From assembly GCF_004011695.2 (NCBI RefSeq), contig NC_082405.1, forward strand, positions 1,674,001-1,738,000: a stretch of 64,000 nucleotides of DNA. Reading direction: 5' to 3'. The notes beneath the pieces were generated by a model that ran no database searches, was not told where the DNA came from, and saw only the letters and a program-made list of their open reading frames with translations. This document shows, in pieces, positions 53,922 through 64,000 of the stretch; position 1 is the first letter of the stretch; each line of letters starts with the position of its first letter. The DNA is from Ascochyta rabiei (taxonomy: Eukaryota > Ascomycota > Dothideomycetes > Pleosporales > Didymellaceae). Both the position numbers and the translations under genes were made by a program.

Positions 53922-54281
53922 TTAAAGACCGGTGGTGCCCTTGACAACATCTTCGACATACTTATCTACAGTACCGACTTGGATCTTGCCTGCGTCGAGG
54001 GGAACATCGACGCCACCAACAACGGGGAGGCTCTGCTCAACCTGACGGGACTGCAGGTCAACCTCAGGCAGACCCTTGACAGTAGTACCCTGGACTACGT
54101 CTTCAGCATAATTGTCAGCAGTGTCAACCTGGAGCTTTCCAACATCGACAGGTACATCAGTACCGCCAACAACGGGGAGGCTTTGCTTCATCTCGCAAGA
54201 TTGTAGGTTAACCTTGGGCGGATCCTCAACAGCAGGGACAGCGATAGTGGGAACCTCAAACGCGTCGTCTACAGCAACTGG
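53922..54281 (-). CDS. Protein with two ~47-residue repeats, 5' end unresolved
   Basis: Minus-strand frame of about 120 codons with two tandem repeats of about 141 bp. Each contains V(N/D)LQS..(M/V)(K/E)QSLPVVGG followed by (T/V)DVP(V/L)D(V/A)GK(L/I)QV and (N/K)Y(A/V)EDVV(Q/K)GT. A pyrimidine-rich acceptor TTTGTTTCCAG lies directly upstream at about 54277, so an earlier exon should exist. The only nearby ATG (54303) is followed at once by TGA. A TATA-like AGTATAAAG on the same strand lies near 54410. The coding direction is chosen because the residues of the repeat are conserved conservatively in this frame; the opposite frame 53895-54206 (+) is also open. Function unknown; may be a pseudogene. 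Confidence 0.5.
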   Translation of the reverse strand, partial: PVAVDDAFEVPTIAVPAVEDPPKVNLQSCEMKQSLPVVGGTDVPVDVGKLQVDTADNYAEDVVQGTTVKGLPEVDLQSRQVEQSLPVVGGVDVPLDAGKIQVGTVDKYVEDVVKGTTGL

Positions 54282-54473
54282 AAACAAAGGCAGTGGTTCA
54301 CATTGTGAATAGGTGAATAAGGATTAAGTATTACTTCGAGGTAAAGAAGACTTCTTAAATGAGTGACTGGGGCTAGAAGTGCTGAGATTGATAGTTCCTT
54401 ATTACTGACGATAGGCCGTCTTTATACTGAAGAGCCCTCTGATTGCAGGTCTTCATCTCCTTCACTTCACGTC

Positions 54474-54536
54474 AAGAAGCTTTGCTTCTTGCATCACGGT
54501 AATTTCCAGTGGGATCAAAAAGAGCCGTGATGCAAG
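54474..54536. repeat. Two adjacent perfect hairpins
   Basis: AAGAAGC, TTT, GCTTCTT (54474-54490) forms a short hairpin. It overlaps the left arm of a second one: CTTGCATCACGG (54488-54499) pairs with CCGTGATGCAAG (54525-54536) across a 25-bp loop. Both stems are perfect. They could be alternative structures; location is between the two-repeat gene and DBP9. Confidence 0.8.
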
Positions 54537-55454
54537 GTTGCCAAGTCGAAGGCTCAATTGAAAGTTGACCTGCCGTTGCCTACCTGATTTGGCGTATGGA
54601 TCTACACGATCTGCTCTGTCAAAGTGTATGACACCACTATTGGCCGATATGGCGGTTCAGTGCCAGGTGCGTTAATCACAAGAGTTGAGACTGTCTAGAT
54701 GAGCACTGACAACACTGCTTGATGAGACAAGCGGGTTCGGCGAGTGATGGTAATAGCGCGGACTCATAGGGCGATCGACAGGGGCGCGGATGAAGCCGTA
54801 CGCGTTACCTCCCAACATGCTGTGAAGGCCTCATCGTGGAACCTTCCTGGAGACATTGATCTTAAGTCTATTAGCGCGATGCAACATATTTCATTGCCAA
54901 GAAGGAGCTTGTGATGGTGACGACTCATATTTTGCGAGTCTGATATGCAGCTACAGCACGATCAGTAAGACCACGAACCAATGTATTATTGGACGGTCCC
55001 TTGCTCGATACAGGCTGCGTGCTGGTTCAGACTGGTATCAAGGACCGCCACAATGTCAATACTGAGTCGACGTTCATCATGGCTCTACGCTGGTGTGATG
55101 GGTTGGGGAGTCGCTCAAGTAGCTTCTTTACATAAGCACCCTATCCCAGACCGAGTCAAATACTGTCCCGGTGTAGGTAGTGGTTGACGCGTGGTCATGA
55201 GTCGTAGGTTTTCTTGCCGAAGACATGTTCAATGAAAACCCTTGAGAAAATAGTAGGATAGCCACATGAGGGACCTCGACGAGCGGTTCTGATGAGTGGT
55301 AATCTGCGGACCGACGATTCTTCCATGAGTGGGGCGCGTCTTGCCTAATTTAGTCCTAGCGCCCCGAAAAGTTGAGAAGTTGCGATGAACTCTGCAAGGT
55401 GCACAGAGCAGATACTTCTCCAACAAACGGCGAATTGTAATTCTACACTTCACA
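54537..55454. other. Intergenic region upstream of DBP9
   Basis: Presumed promoter and leader of DBP9. No gene recognised in either strand. Confidence 0.55.
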
Positions 55455-57299
55455 ATGGCGAACAAGCGCAAGCTCAATGAACACGATGTCCCTGAAGAAG
55501 AATCTCCGCAGCTTACGAAACGCAGAGCGAGCGATGCATCCCAGAGCGACGTGCCCACCACACCGTCCAAGCCTACAACCGCGCCTGCTGCATCTTTCGC
55601 CGAATTCGAACTTGAGCCACGACTACTGCGGGGTATAAGAGACCAGAGGTGGAGCGCACCGACTGCTGTACAATCGAAAGCCATTCCTCTTGCCTTACAA
55701 GGTCGTGACATTTTGGCGCGCAGTGGCACGGGCACAGGCAAAACAGCAGCGTACCTTCTCCCTGTCCTCCACAACGCCCTGCGACAGAAAGGCAAAACCT
55801 CCTTGATTCTTGTCCCTACCAAAGAGCTAGCTCTACAGATCACCAAAGTTGCCAAGGCACTCTCGACACACTGCGGGCAGGACATCCGGATACAGAACAT
55901 TGCTGGCAAAGAATCAGAGGTTGTCACGAAAGCAAAGCTGGCGGACAACCCAGACGTAGTCATTGCAACACCTGCGCGAGCGAGTGCGAACATCAACAAT
56001 GGTGCACTGTCTGTGGCAGAGCTCGCGCACTTGGTCGTCGATGAGGGAGACTTGGTCATGGGCTATGGATTCAAGGAAGACCTCGACCAGATTGCGCAAA
56101 GCATTCCAAAGGGCGTTCAGATCTTCCTCATGTCCGCCACACTCAACACTGAAGTTGAGTCACTTGGCAGCTTGCTATGCACTGACCCGGTAGTGCTGAA
56201 GCTAGACGATCTGGACAAGGATGCGCAGAAGGTCAAGCAATATGTTATCAAGTGCGCAGAGGAGGAGAAGTTCTTGTTGATCTACGCCATGTTCAAGCTC
56301 AGGCTAATCAAGGGCAAGACTATCGTCTTTGTTGGCGACACTGACCGCTCGTACCGCGTCAAGCTGTTCCTCGAGCAATTCGGCATCAAGTCGTGTGTAT
56401 TGAACTCGGAGCTGCCGCTGGCGTCGCGCCTACACATCGTCGAAGAGTTCAACAAGAACATTTACAACATTCTGATCGCATCAGATGAGACTGAGATCTT
56501 GGGGTTAAGGAAGGATGACGGTACCTCACGGCCAAGGAAGAAGTCAAAGACAGAGAAGAAGGCTGCCGATACTGACTCCGGCGTTTCTCGCGGTATCGAT
56601 TTCCTCAATGTTTCCTGCGTCCTCAACTTCGATTTTCCCTCTTCTTACAAGTCGTACTTCCACCGGATCGGCCGAACCGCGCGTGCCGGAAAGTCTGGCA
56701 CCGCCATTTCCTTCATCATTCCTAAGGACAAGTACCGCAAGCACAAGCCGACAACATTTGCAGCCTGTGAGAACGACGAAGAGATTTTGGACAAGGTGGA
56801 GAAGCACCAGACGGATGGGCAGAAGCTGGAGAACTACAACTTTGACATGAAGCGCCTTGAGCCCTTTAGGTACCGTTTTGGCGATGCTCTGCGGTCGGTC
56901 ACAAGGATCGCTATCCGCGAAGCACGCATTAAGGAGATCAGGATGGAGCTGTCCAAGTCGCAGAAGCTCTCCCGCTACGTACGTTACATCAGCCCAGAGC
57001 TCAAAATATGACTAACAACTGCACAGTTCGAGGAGAACCCCGAAGCGCTCGCCCATCTCCGTCACGATCAGACCCTCAATCACCCCGCTCGCATACAACC
57101 CCATCTCAAGCACATTCCAGACTACCTGCTTCCAGGTGGAAGGAAACCCGAAGACGTCGGCTTCGTTGGGTTGAACATGCCCAAGCCTGGTGGCAGGAAG
57201 TTTGTCAAGGGTGGTGGAAGGAGGAAGGTCGTTCGCGGAAAGAACGGGAAAGTTGATCCGCTGAAAACATTCAATGCGAGGGGCAAGGGCAAGAAATAG
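55455..57299 (+). CDS. DBP9: Dbp9 DEAD-box RNA helicase, ribosome biogenesis (598 aa, 2 exons)
   Basis: Nucleolar ATP-dependent RNA helicase for 60S subunit assembly (DDX56 group). Exon 1 is 55455-56978; a 48-bp intron (GTACGT..TGCACAG) joins SRY to [15 protein letters not shown] in exon 2 (57027-57299), and reading through it would stop early. Motifs: F-type start [13 protein letters not shown] motif [10 protein letters not shown], Walker A SGTGTGKT (90-97), VATPAR-type ATPAR, motif II DEGD (196-199) in place of DEAD, SAT, then [20 protein letters not shown] and [10 protein letters not shown]. The Dbp9-specific C-terminus [20 protein letters not shown] and the basic tail [10 protein letters not shown] are present. 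The insert after ILIASDE ([16 protein letters not shown]) is also typical. Confidence 0.95.
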
Positions 57300-59177
57300 A
57301 GATCCAAGTGATCATCCAACCACGCTGCTGCGCTTTGGATCTGTGTTCGTGCTCTATACATACCCACCCCGTCCTGAAGGTCTGTTTTTAATCAATCAAA
57401 CCTGGTAATAAAGACTGTGTTATATTTCCTCAAGGCCTTTACATTGTGCGGCATTGATGAGATCGCGCGTTTCCACATTTATCGCTGGTAGAGTGGATTG
57501 GCCCTCTCATACTTCAATTGCGGATATTGAATACATATTGGGAGGGAGAGAGGCGAACGATGCGTGAGTATAATAATATTGTGAAAGCTAGCAAGAAGCA
57601 ATTTAAATTGTTGCTGAGCACGAGGTACCGAAAAATCGGAGGTCTTCGTCCATCAATAACCCTGTCTCTACTCAACGTTCGCCTCTTAATCCTCGAGGAC
57701 ATGGAACATCCGATGTGTTTAAACGGTACATTTTAGCTGATCTAGGATTAAACTCGCAACATTGCTGCAGACCCTATTTAAGAGTAGATCCGTTGATGGT
57801 GAAGAAGAGCTTACATCCACCCGATGTTGATACCTGTTCAAGATGCGCAAACATTCTGCCAAGGATGAAGCTTCGTGAAAAAATTTAACTTGAAATCCAA
57901 GCTGCTAGTTCGGGTACGGTTTGAAGTGGGTCTCGTAGGGCCCGAGCCGTTGTGGGACGGGAGAAGGGTCAGCTGCAGCGGTGCAACCTGCCAGATGGCG
58001 CTCCCTTTAACACCAATCTTTGAGTTGACCCGCCCTCCCAAAAGCCCAGCCTTACCCATTCTATGACCTTCCGTGAGTCATGATCGGCTGATAAGGCTTG
58101 CTTTTGAAAGGCTCAATACCGCCAGGGCGTGCCTCGGGCTACAGCAGATGTCCACACCCGCAAGCTGTGCCATTCCGATAGGCCCGACAAACCCTCTAGC
58201 CCGGCCAAGAATATGGAGATGCACGGGTGGTATTGTCCTTGTCTCGTCGCTTGTCCGTTAGCGCTTGGCCAGCTTGGAATGATATCCTCCACGTCGGGAC
58301 CACGTAGACTCTGTAGCGTGATTGGTGGGGCAGAGGGGTTGCGAGGCGTAGCTGACCTCGTGAAGCGCATCCTATCTCATACAGCGATGCTCTATGTTCT
58401 ATGTGGACTATCGAGATCTCAGCCCATGACACCGGCATGCAGCTCAGACAAATCGTTGCGACTTGGCTCGAAGGCAACGTGTCAGCTGTGGTTAAGCAAT
58501 GTCGGAGATCTAACCCAGAACAAAATTCACCCGTCTAGAGGCTACACTGCTAGCTCTATCGGCGCGTTCGTGGATTGACGATCATCATTGACTCGTATGG
58601 CGTGACTGGTCTTCAATGTGCCGCTTTGTTTTCATGGCTCATTTGGCTGGAACCTCTGGTACCAGTTGAACCTTTTGGCTGGGCTTCTTGACAATTCGAT
58701 ACATCTCACTGTTCGGGGTTTCACAAGCAATATCAAAAACCAATAGTTTGCTTAGAAGTCGAATTGAAAACGCGTATGGTAGGGTTCGTTGCCTTGATTC
58801 TCAGGTGCCATAGGACGGTGGCATGCAGCCATACCCCTGTCAATACCAGTAATCATCCCACATTCGCAAGTTTGCTTATTGTTTGCCTCGTTCCACACGA
58901 TACTCACTACTAACCACAAAGCCTCTTCCAGGGTGCAATTTCCGTAGTGTATTATTAGACAATGGTAGGACGTGGCTATTATGTGGTAAGGAGCTATCGA
59001 ACTAAGATAACGTCGTCGTGCATCCAAGGAGATCAACCTTGTCGTTGTATGTCGGCAATTTAAAATGAAAGGTTCTGTGTCCCGTAAACGTTAACAAAGG
59101 CGAACAATTGTCTTTGTGGAGAGCAATGAAAAACGTATGAGTAGTTTGCCAGTGGCCCCGGTCTCGTTTCAGTGTCG
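57300..59177. other. Gene-poor region
   Basis: About 1.9 kb of mixed composition. Overlapping frames at 58113-58578 on both strands, and short ones elsewhere, have no recognised protein or splice pattern. Nothing confident. Confidence 0.5.
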
Positions 59178-60390
59178 TCAATAGTGGCCATGACCAGAAT
59201 GTGGTCCATGGGAGTACGAGTATTGCGAAGAGGCTTGACGGTAGGGTTGGGGCTCATCAGCGCCATCTTCTGTATCATCGTCGGTATCCGAATCGAAACC
59301 GGCCTGTTGTGACTCTTTGAAGTATCTCATAAGCTTGGTTCTGTCGCGTGGGGACACCATGCCAACATCACGAAACTTCACGTTCCACTCAATGGGATAC
59401 ATCTTTCCGTATCTGAGCCTGGAGCTAGGATCCATCGCTTCGTTGGCGTCGGTCGGCATAATCATGATAGGATCCTTCACCAAACCTTGCTCTGCTTCTC
59501 CTGAATACATGATTGGAAGCTTCCCATTGAGGTACACAACAGAATGATCGGCGGCATTGCAGCCCGGCTTTGTCACTCCTCGCCGGCCGTAAGTCGTGAT
59601 CGCGCTTCCCGAATCGTTAGTGAGTGGTACATACTGAATTGGGTATTTGTTTCACTTACCAGGCGTAGAAGAAGTGCTCGGCTCTTTTAACTTTGACAAT
59701 CACAAACCTACGGATCTGCGAGAAGACGCCCTGTCCAAATCGTCCAACAGTGATGGCGGTGTTATCAGTACCATTCCTATAGTTTCGAGCAGATGTTTCG
59801 CTCTGTGTCTCCGCATAAAGCATGGCGAGCACACGGCCTTTTTGGAAGAAACGGTGCGCTTCTGCTCTGGTTCTCATGCGGTAGCCTTGTGACGTCAGTT
59901 GGGTGAACAGAAGATCAGGTTACGAGGGAGTTCCCTACTAGAGTCTAATTCGTACCAACCACGTTCTGGTGTCCCAGTGAAGTATAGCTGGGTTCTCACG
60001 TGTTCGCTCGCTGTGAAACGCAATGTCAATACAATCCTACACCGAGGGTTGATGGTTCACCTACCACCCGGGATCATGTTTGGGTCGATTACAACCGAAT
60101 CAGATCGCGCACGAGATCTCAGCTGACGTTAGCCTGTTTCACTAAAGAACTGTGTCAAGGACAGCGTACTGTTCATAGCCAGGCTGGGCTTGTGTTGTGT
60201 TTCCTGATGGTAGCTGCGCGTTTGAAGGCTGCGGCACCGTGTCCGCCCATTCGTAAACTGGATTTCCTATTGGAGATCAGAAATGGAAATCTTTATGAGG
60301 CCCACAGGACTCACCGTTCGCATCGTTTCCCACAAATAGATAGAACTTTTGATAACGTCCGTCCCATTGCCAGGTTCCGTTTGATGCCAT
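59178..60390 (-). CDS. DUF6590-like fungal protein (320 aa, 6 exons)
   Basis: Reconstructed exons: 60390-60315, 60266-60163, 60122-60065, 60010-59939, 59885-59660, 59604-59178; introns of 48, 40, 54, 53 and 55 bp with GT..AG ends and several CTAAC-like sites; total length is an exact multiple of three. The N-terminus reads MASNGTWQWDGRYQKFYLFV, a WQW..(R/Q)YQ.(Y/F) pattern, then a linker, then YELDSSYRMRTRAEAHRFF, FFQKGRVLAMLYAE, AITVGRFGQGVFSQIRRFVI and ITTYGRRGVTKPGC. This order fits the DUF6590 domain found in many filamentous fungi, function unknown. The tail is rich in Asp, then Gln/Ser/His. The 40-bp intron is the least certain. Confidence 0.7.
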
Positions 60391-61132
60391 GATTCCCTGA
60401 CCGCGTATTCTGCGGGTTCGAGACCTCTCACGACAACGCGACTGGCGGTTAATTTATCCGAAAAGCTATGCGGCTCTGCAGTAAGCTGGACGACTCGTTG
60501 ACGGTAGGTAGCGTTCAGTACGTGTCATTTCTTCAATGCTTTGTTGGGCATGACGCTTCCCCACTTGCGTAAGCTGCAAATGCATTCTGATTAGTAGTGC
60601 ATATGGGCGGCGCATGACTTCTCAAGCGTGCGTGGCACATGTTGTTGGTTGGTGTCGTAGAAGACCTACCGCAGGGTGCCGTTCCGTGCCGTGCAACCCG
60701 TGCGGCCGGGACAGAGCATGAGCCGGCAGGCAAATAGCCCGCCCTTCAACAAAACAGGGCAGCTGTGCGATAGCACATACCCGCCAAACCGTGTATTGTG
60801 CCCCCTTGCTTTGTGTGCAGCTGCGTACGTATAGTGCGGTGGCTGCTTGCCTTCGCGCCTTGTTCTCCCACAGCTTGCACAGGCCCCAGTGTCAGCCTCC
60901 TGCAATTTGACCTCTCAGATACATCAATCGGCTCTGCCTGTAAGACCAGACCACGTTTCGGTCGTCGAACTACAAGTCAAGCTCGCACCCATAGCCTTCA
61001 AGTCGAGCGTGACTTCATAGGGTGACAAAGATTCGCAGTGCAAAATCTCATTCGATTGTCTATTATTCAGATTGGCCGAGCTATTACAGAACCTCTCTCA
61101 TCTCATATGGCCTCTATGGCCTCAAACGCGCC
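60391..61132. other. Intergenic region
   Basis: Divergent promoters of the flanking genes. Nothing coding recognised; the frame of the next gene is open back to 61022, but without an ATG before 61133. Confidence 0.5.
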
Positions 61133-62875
61133 ATGCCGGTATCCAGTAGCATACCAAGTGCGCTGGCGGGTTACAAGGCGAACACTCAGACGTCTTTCAG
61201 TAGCGACCTCAATGCAAGACAGGTTCAGACAAGACTTAAAAGCCTAATCAGACGACAAGAGGACCTGCAGGAGACCAGAGAGGAGGCTCTCATCAACCGT
61301 GAGGTTCTGAGTGAGAGCCGCCAGCACATGCGTGAGCAGCGTGCTCGAACAGCCAAAGTCGAGGTCACCTTAATGAACGCCTTCCGCCAGCACTACAACC
61401 AAATTTCGCAAAGCATCCCGGAGAGGCTCGCAGTGGCCTACAGGGCTGTTGATGAGGAAAGAAACAAGTTGGGTTATTTGGAAGACGAGTACCTTCAAGC
61501 TGAGGAAGAACAAGGGGCATTGGAATGGAATTTCATGGATCTAGAATCGGATTTATATCAGTACGGACTGCGAGACATCTTTCCCGAGTCAAACCTGGAA
61601 GGGCATAGTGTTCCGGCGCTGGAAGACCACATCCCAGCGCCCAGATTACCCAAACCCATGAGTCCTTCGACCGCGATTCAGTACCAAGTGCTCACGAAAG
61701 AGCTCGAAGGACTTGTCCAACGATTTATGAAGCTTCGACAGCAAATATCGGATAGACTCATCAGCGCAACCAACTTGAGTGTCGAGGATGCTGACTTGAT
61801 AGATCTCGGTTCGATCGAATTTGTACAATCCTTCCTTGACTTGCTTGATCAAATCACAAACGCCGAAGTTAGGGTCCAACACCTAAAGGCTACCATGATT
61901 CAGCATGGTACTGAGCCTGTAGCGACAACTCGCAGCTTCTCCGAGCCTACTATTCTTTCGAGAGACAGGATTAGCCTCAAGATGGTGTCACACACAAGGT
62001 CGGACGGATCGTTGTCGCAGCTTGAGGACAGCAATTTCATCGTACATCATATCAGGGACTGGCTAGTTGAATGTTTGAGAGAGAACGTGGTTCAAAGAGT
62101 TCAGTATCTCAGCACTTTGCACAAAGCTCTGAACTTTGTGGAATCGTTGTTACCTGACGTGGCTCAGTGGGAGACTTTGGTTCGACAGCATTGGGCCTCT
62201 AACGAAATGGAGCACTTGGTTCAATCTGTTTCAGTCACACCATCGGCCTTTGAAGGGCACGATCTGAGCCTCCAGGACAATGATTCAAATAGCGCACTGC
62301 ATGCTTCTCGATCCGATGAAGCGTATGCAACACAAAATTCGCAGACAATCGGGCTTGGCCTCGATAATACGGCACTGCTGCGTGGTCTGACCTCGCCGTC
62401 AGCTTCCTGGACCGAGTGTTCGATCCCCCCAAGCATTGATCTGACAAACGACGAAACGTTGGACATTGGTGTGGAGGCTGGCCACCGAACACCAGCCGAT
62501 ATTTTCAATGCATCTCAGGTGAGTGCAACCGATATTTTGATGGCAAGATGCGACAGTGCGCACGATAGTGGAGCTGCTAAATTTTCACGGACTGCATCAC
62601 CGCCCACGTCTCTCAAAGTCGTTGACGAACGATCCCAGCCACGCGTGAGCGAGGTGGCAGATCTTGTACACACAGATCTTGAAGCTGTGAATGCGGCTAT
62701 AATGACTCCTGGGGTAACCTACTCCCATTGGACCTGGTCCGTAGAGCTGAAGCGAGAATTTTGTTACGGGTTTTCACTCGATGATACGGTTATCGAAGTT
62801 CTATGGCTAGAGAACACTATCAGCAACGATATGGATAGATTAGTTGTCTCTGATGCACAATCGCACGCATCATAG
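61133..62875 (+). CDS. Coiled-coil protein of unknown function (581 aa, single exon)
   Basis: The first ATG in frame (61133) gives MPVSSSIPSALAGYKANTQ; a GTG 111 bp earlier is not a plausible start in a fungus. Residues about 30-150 form a long coiled coil rich in Arg, Glu, Gln and Leu (RLKSLIRRQEDLQETREEAL, SRQHMREQRARTAKVEV), and a second helical region runs about 190-260. The C-terminal half is Ser-rich and disordered, ending VELKREFCYGFSLDDT before a short acidic tail. No enzyme motif, signal peptide or membrane segment. Probably a structural or scaffold protein restricted to related fungi. Confidence 0.72.
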   Translation: MPVSSSIPSALAGYKANTQTSFSSDLNARQVQTRLKSLIRRQEDLQETREEALINREVLSESRQHMREQRARTAKVEVTLMNAFRQHYNQISQSIPERLAVAYRAVDEERNKLGYLEDEYLQAEEEQGALEWNFMDLESDLYQYGLRDIFPESNLEGHSVPALEDHIPAPRLPKPMSPSTAIQYQVLTKELEGLVQRFMKLRQQISDRLISATNLSVEDADLIDLGSIEFVQSFLDLLDQITNAEVRVQHLKATMIQHGTEPVATTRSFSEPTILSRDRISLKMVSHTRSDGSLSQLEDSNFIVHHIRDWLVECLRENVVQRVQYLSTLHKALNFVESLLPDVAQWETLVRQHWASNEMEHLVQSVSVTPSAFEGHDLSLQDNDSNSALHASRSDEAYATQNSQTIGLGLDNTALLRGLTSPSASWTECSIPPSIDLTNDETLDIGVEAGHRTPADIFNASQVSATDILMARCDSAHDSGAAKFSRTASPPTSLKVVDERSQPRVSEVADLVHTDLEAVNAAIMTPGVTYSHWTWSVELKREFCYGFSLDDTVIEVLWLENTISNDMDRLVVSDAQSHAS

Positions 62876-63221
62876 GATACACTGTAAGTAAGATTGTGCA
62901 GCATTCTTACTTTCTTCAAACTACTTACTACGATGTACATGGCGGAAAGCGTTACGATCAACTCTAACTTGCTAAGTAGACAAGCAGAGCCTCGGAAGAA
63001 CGGACTCGATTACACTGTGATTCCTTTCGAGCCTCTATACAACTCCTGGGTAGACTTTTGCCTTGATTAGAGCAACGCATGTAGTACATGTAAGGTGCCA
63101 CCCCTGACATCGAACATCTGCAACACTAACGAAACAGGCTTTCAATGCATTACCGCTGAACATCAAGATGGATTCTACGTCAATGGCAGGGTTTGTTGAG
63201 CACTGGGAACATGTGTAGGAA
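62876..63221. other. Intergenic region
   Basis: No convincing gene. A minus-strand frame from 63283 down to 63035 has a CSQC..C..C pattern and could be a further exon of the doubtful gene to its right. Confidence 0.4.
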
Positions 63222-63737
63222 TTAAATATGGGAACTGACAGGTGGCAGGTCTTCAACATGCTTTGGGCCCAGAACAATGACATCTACCCTAAGGATATCA
63301 AGAATCATTTGCAAGCGGCAAAAATCAGCCAACAGAATTTCTACGAAACGCGGCGATTTGTGGTCATTCGTAACAAACACACCTTTAGCCAGTGCATATA
63401 AGCTTCCAGATCTTTTCTCATCTTGCTCGATCCTCATAAGACTACAGTCCGGTACAGTCGAAAGGAGATTGCAAACCCATTGGATCTGGATCAACGCTGG
63501 ATTCCAGCATCTTGTACACATCCGAGTATCCACCCAAGCCACGTCCACGAGAGCGCCTCCTCAAACAGCCCTTTCGAGTACAGCCTTCTCAATGCGGAGA
63601 TCTCCCCGAGGAAAGTAGAGCGGACTTCAGCAAAACATACGCCATTCAACACGATCTTCCGGTAGCAGGTGTAGGCTTGGTAGTCGGCGAGCAGATTTAT
63701 CTTCTCCAGCTCTATTGCAGTGTTTCGTACAAATGAG
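63222..63737 (-). CDS. Possible multi-exon gene, unresolved
   Basis: Two coding-looking minus-strand segments. One reads NSFVRNTAIELEKINLLADY and LGEISALRRLYSKGLFEEAL (63720 to about 63540); the other reads SLMRIEQDEKRSGSLYALAK and LADFCRLQMILDILRVDVIV (about 63450-63222). Both have protein-like helical composition, but they lie in different frames and no splice pair joining them in phase was found. No family recognised. Could be a decayed gene. Confidence 0.3.
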
Positions 63738-64000
63738 TTAACGATTCCGTAGATGTACTTTCTTTGATATTTTTATTTTGGACATTAGTTATAAGTGTTT
63801 CGCTTCTTTATATAATACCCCTTTTGATGTATGTTGGTTTTTCGCGACTTATTATGATTTTGTCACGCGGAACACAGAATCGCCATACTATCAGATATAG
63901 TCAGATGAACTTAGCAGCAGATTTCCTTTGTGTTTAAGCTCATGTCTGTGGGCTTGCGATCTACGGCTTCATAGTTCTCCATTCTAGAATGATCTTTGTT
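63738..64000. other. Right edge, AT-rich, nothing recognised
   Basis: AT-rich sequence with no recognisable feature; may be the start of another intergenic or repeat region cut by the window. Confidence 0.4.

Noticed and set aside
53895..54206. Plus-strand open frame over the two-repeat region
   Set aside because: Also open because the repeat length is a multiple of three, but the repeat residues are less conservatively kept than on the minus strand.
60395..60440. tRNA T-arm-like GGGTTCGAGACC
   Set aside because: Flanking stems do not pair and no acceptor or anticodon arm was found. No tRNA or rRNA gene was recognised anywhere in the window.

Overview
The window reads as nuclear DNA of a filamentous ascomycete. 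Genes have short introns (about 40 to 140 bp, GT..AG with CTAAC-like branch sites) and include Zn2Cys6 regulators, a DIM-2-type DNA methyltransferase, an FlbE homologue and an Ayg1-family hydrolase. AT-rich blocks hold transposon relics in which Gln codons have become stops, the signature of repeat-induced point mutation (RIP). The mix resembles Dothideomycetes/Pleosporales, but that placement is inference.

Layout. 1-7540 is an AT-rich, RIP-like block with no open gene: the 3' part of a Ty3/gypsy chromovirus pol (86-1850, +), a Fot1/pogo-type DNA transposon with inverted repeats and TA target duplication (2557-4419, transposase on -), an unidentified element with ~225-bp inverted arms (4536-6862), and a diverged tandem duplication (7114-7495). 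A nested palindrome (7543-7681) sits at the border with normal DNA. 8201-30274 is a gene-dense housekeeping arm: Zn2Cys6 factor, mitochondrial uL11, RAD54, DUF3431 membrane protein, DIM-2-type methyltransferase carrying an apparent frameshift, dihydroorotase, dienelactone hydrolase, LENG1-like spliceosomal protein, FlbE and Prp1/Prp6. 30275-31399 holds a telomere-like tract and a 423-bp MITE. 31400-44255 carries the Ayg1-like hydrolase, an unknown 364-aa protein, hexokinase, a long repeat-bearing gene-poor stretch and Wee1 kinase. 45567-50445 (all -) carries a second Zn2Cys6 factor and a mucin-like surface protein with four PAN-like repeats. 50993-53121 is a second, complete RIP-mutated Fot1/pogo element. 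53922-63740 holds a two-repeat protein of unknown 5' end, DBP9, a six-exon DUF6590-like gene, a coiled-coil protein and a weakly supported gene at the right edge.

How genes relate. There is no biosynthetic cluster. The theme linking parts of the window is genome defence: RIP-mutated transposons lie on both sides of a gene for the methyltransferase class that methylates RIP-mutated DNA, and that gene appears to be broken or mis-sequenced at one base. Several genes lie in convergent pairs (URA4 and the hydrolase are 57 bp apart) or divergent pairs (uL11m/RAD54; LENG1-like/FlbE). No clearly new multi-gene system was found; the best leads are the DIM-2 frameshift, the unassigned inverted-repeat elements, and the unknown repeat proteins. 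Exon boundaries were placed by hand from splice signals and frame continuity, without transcripts.
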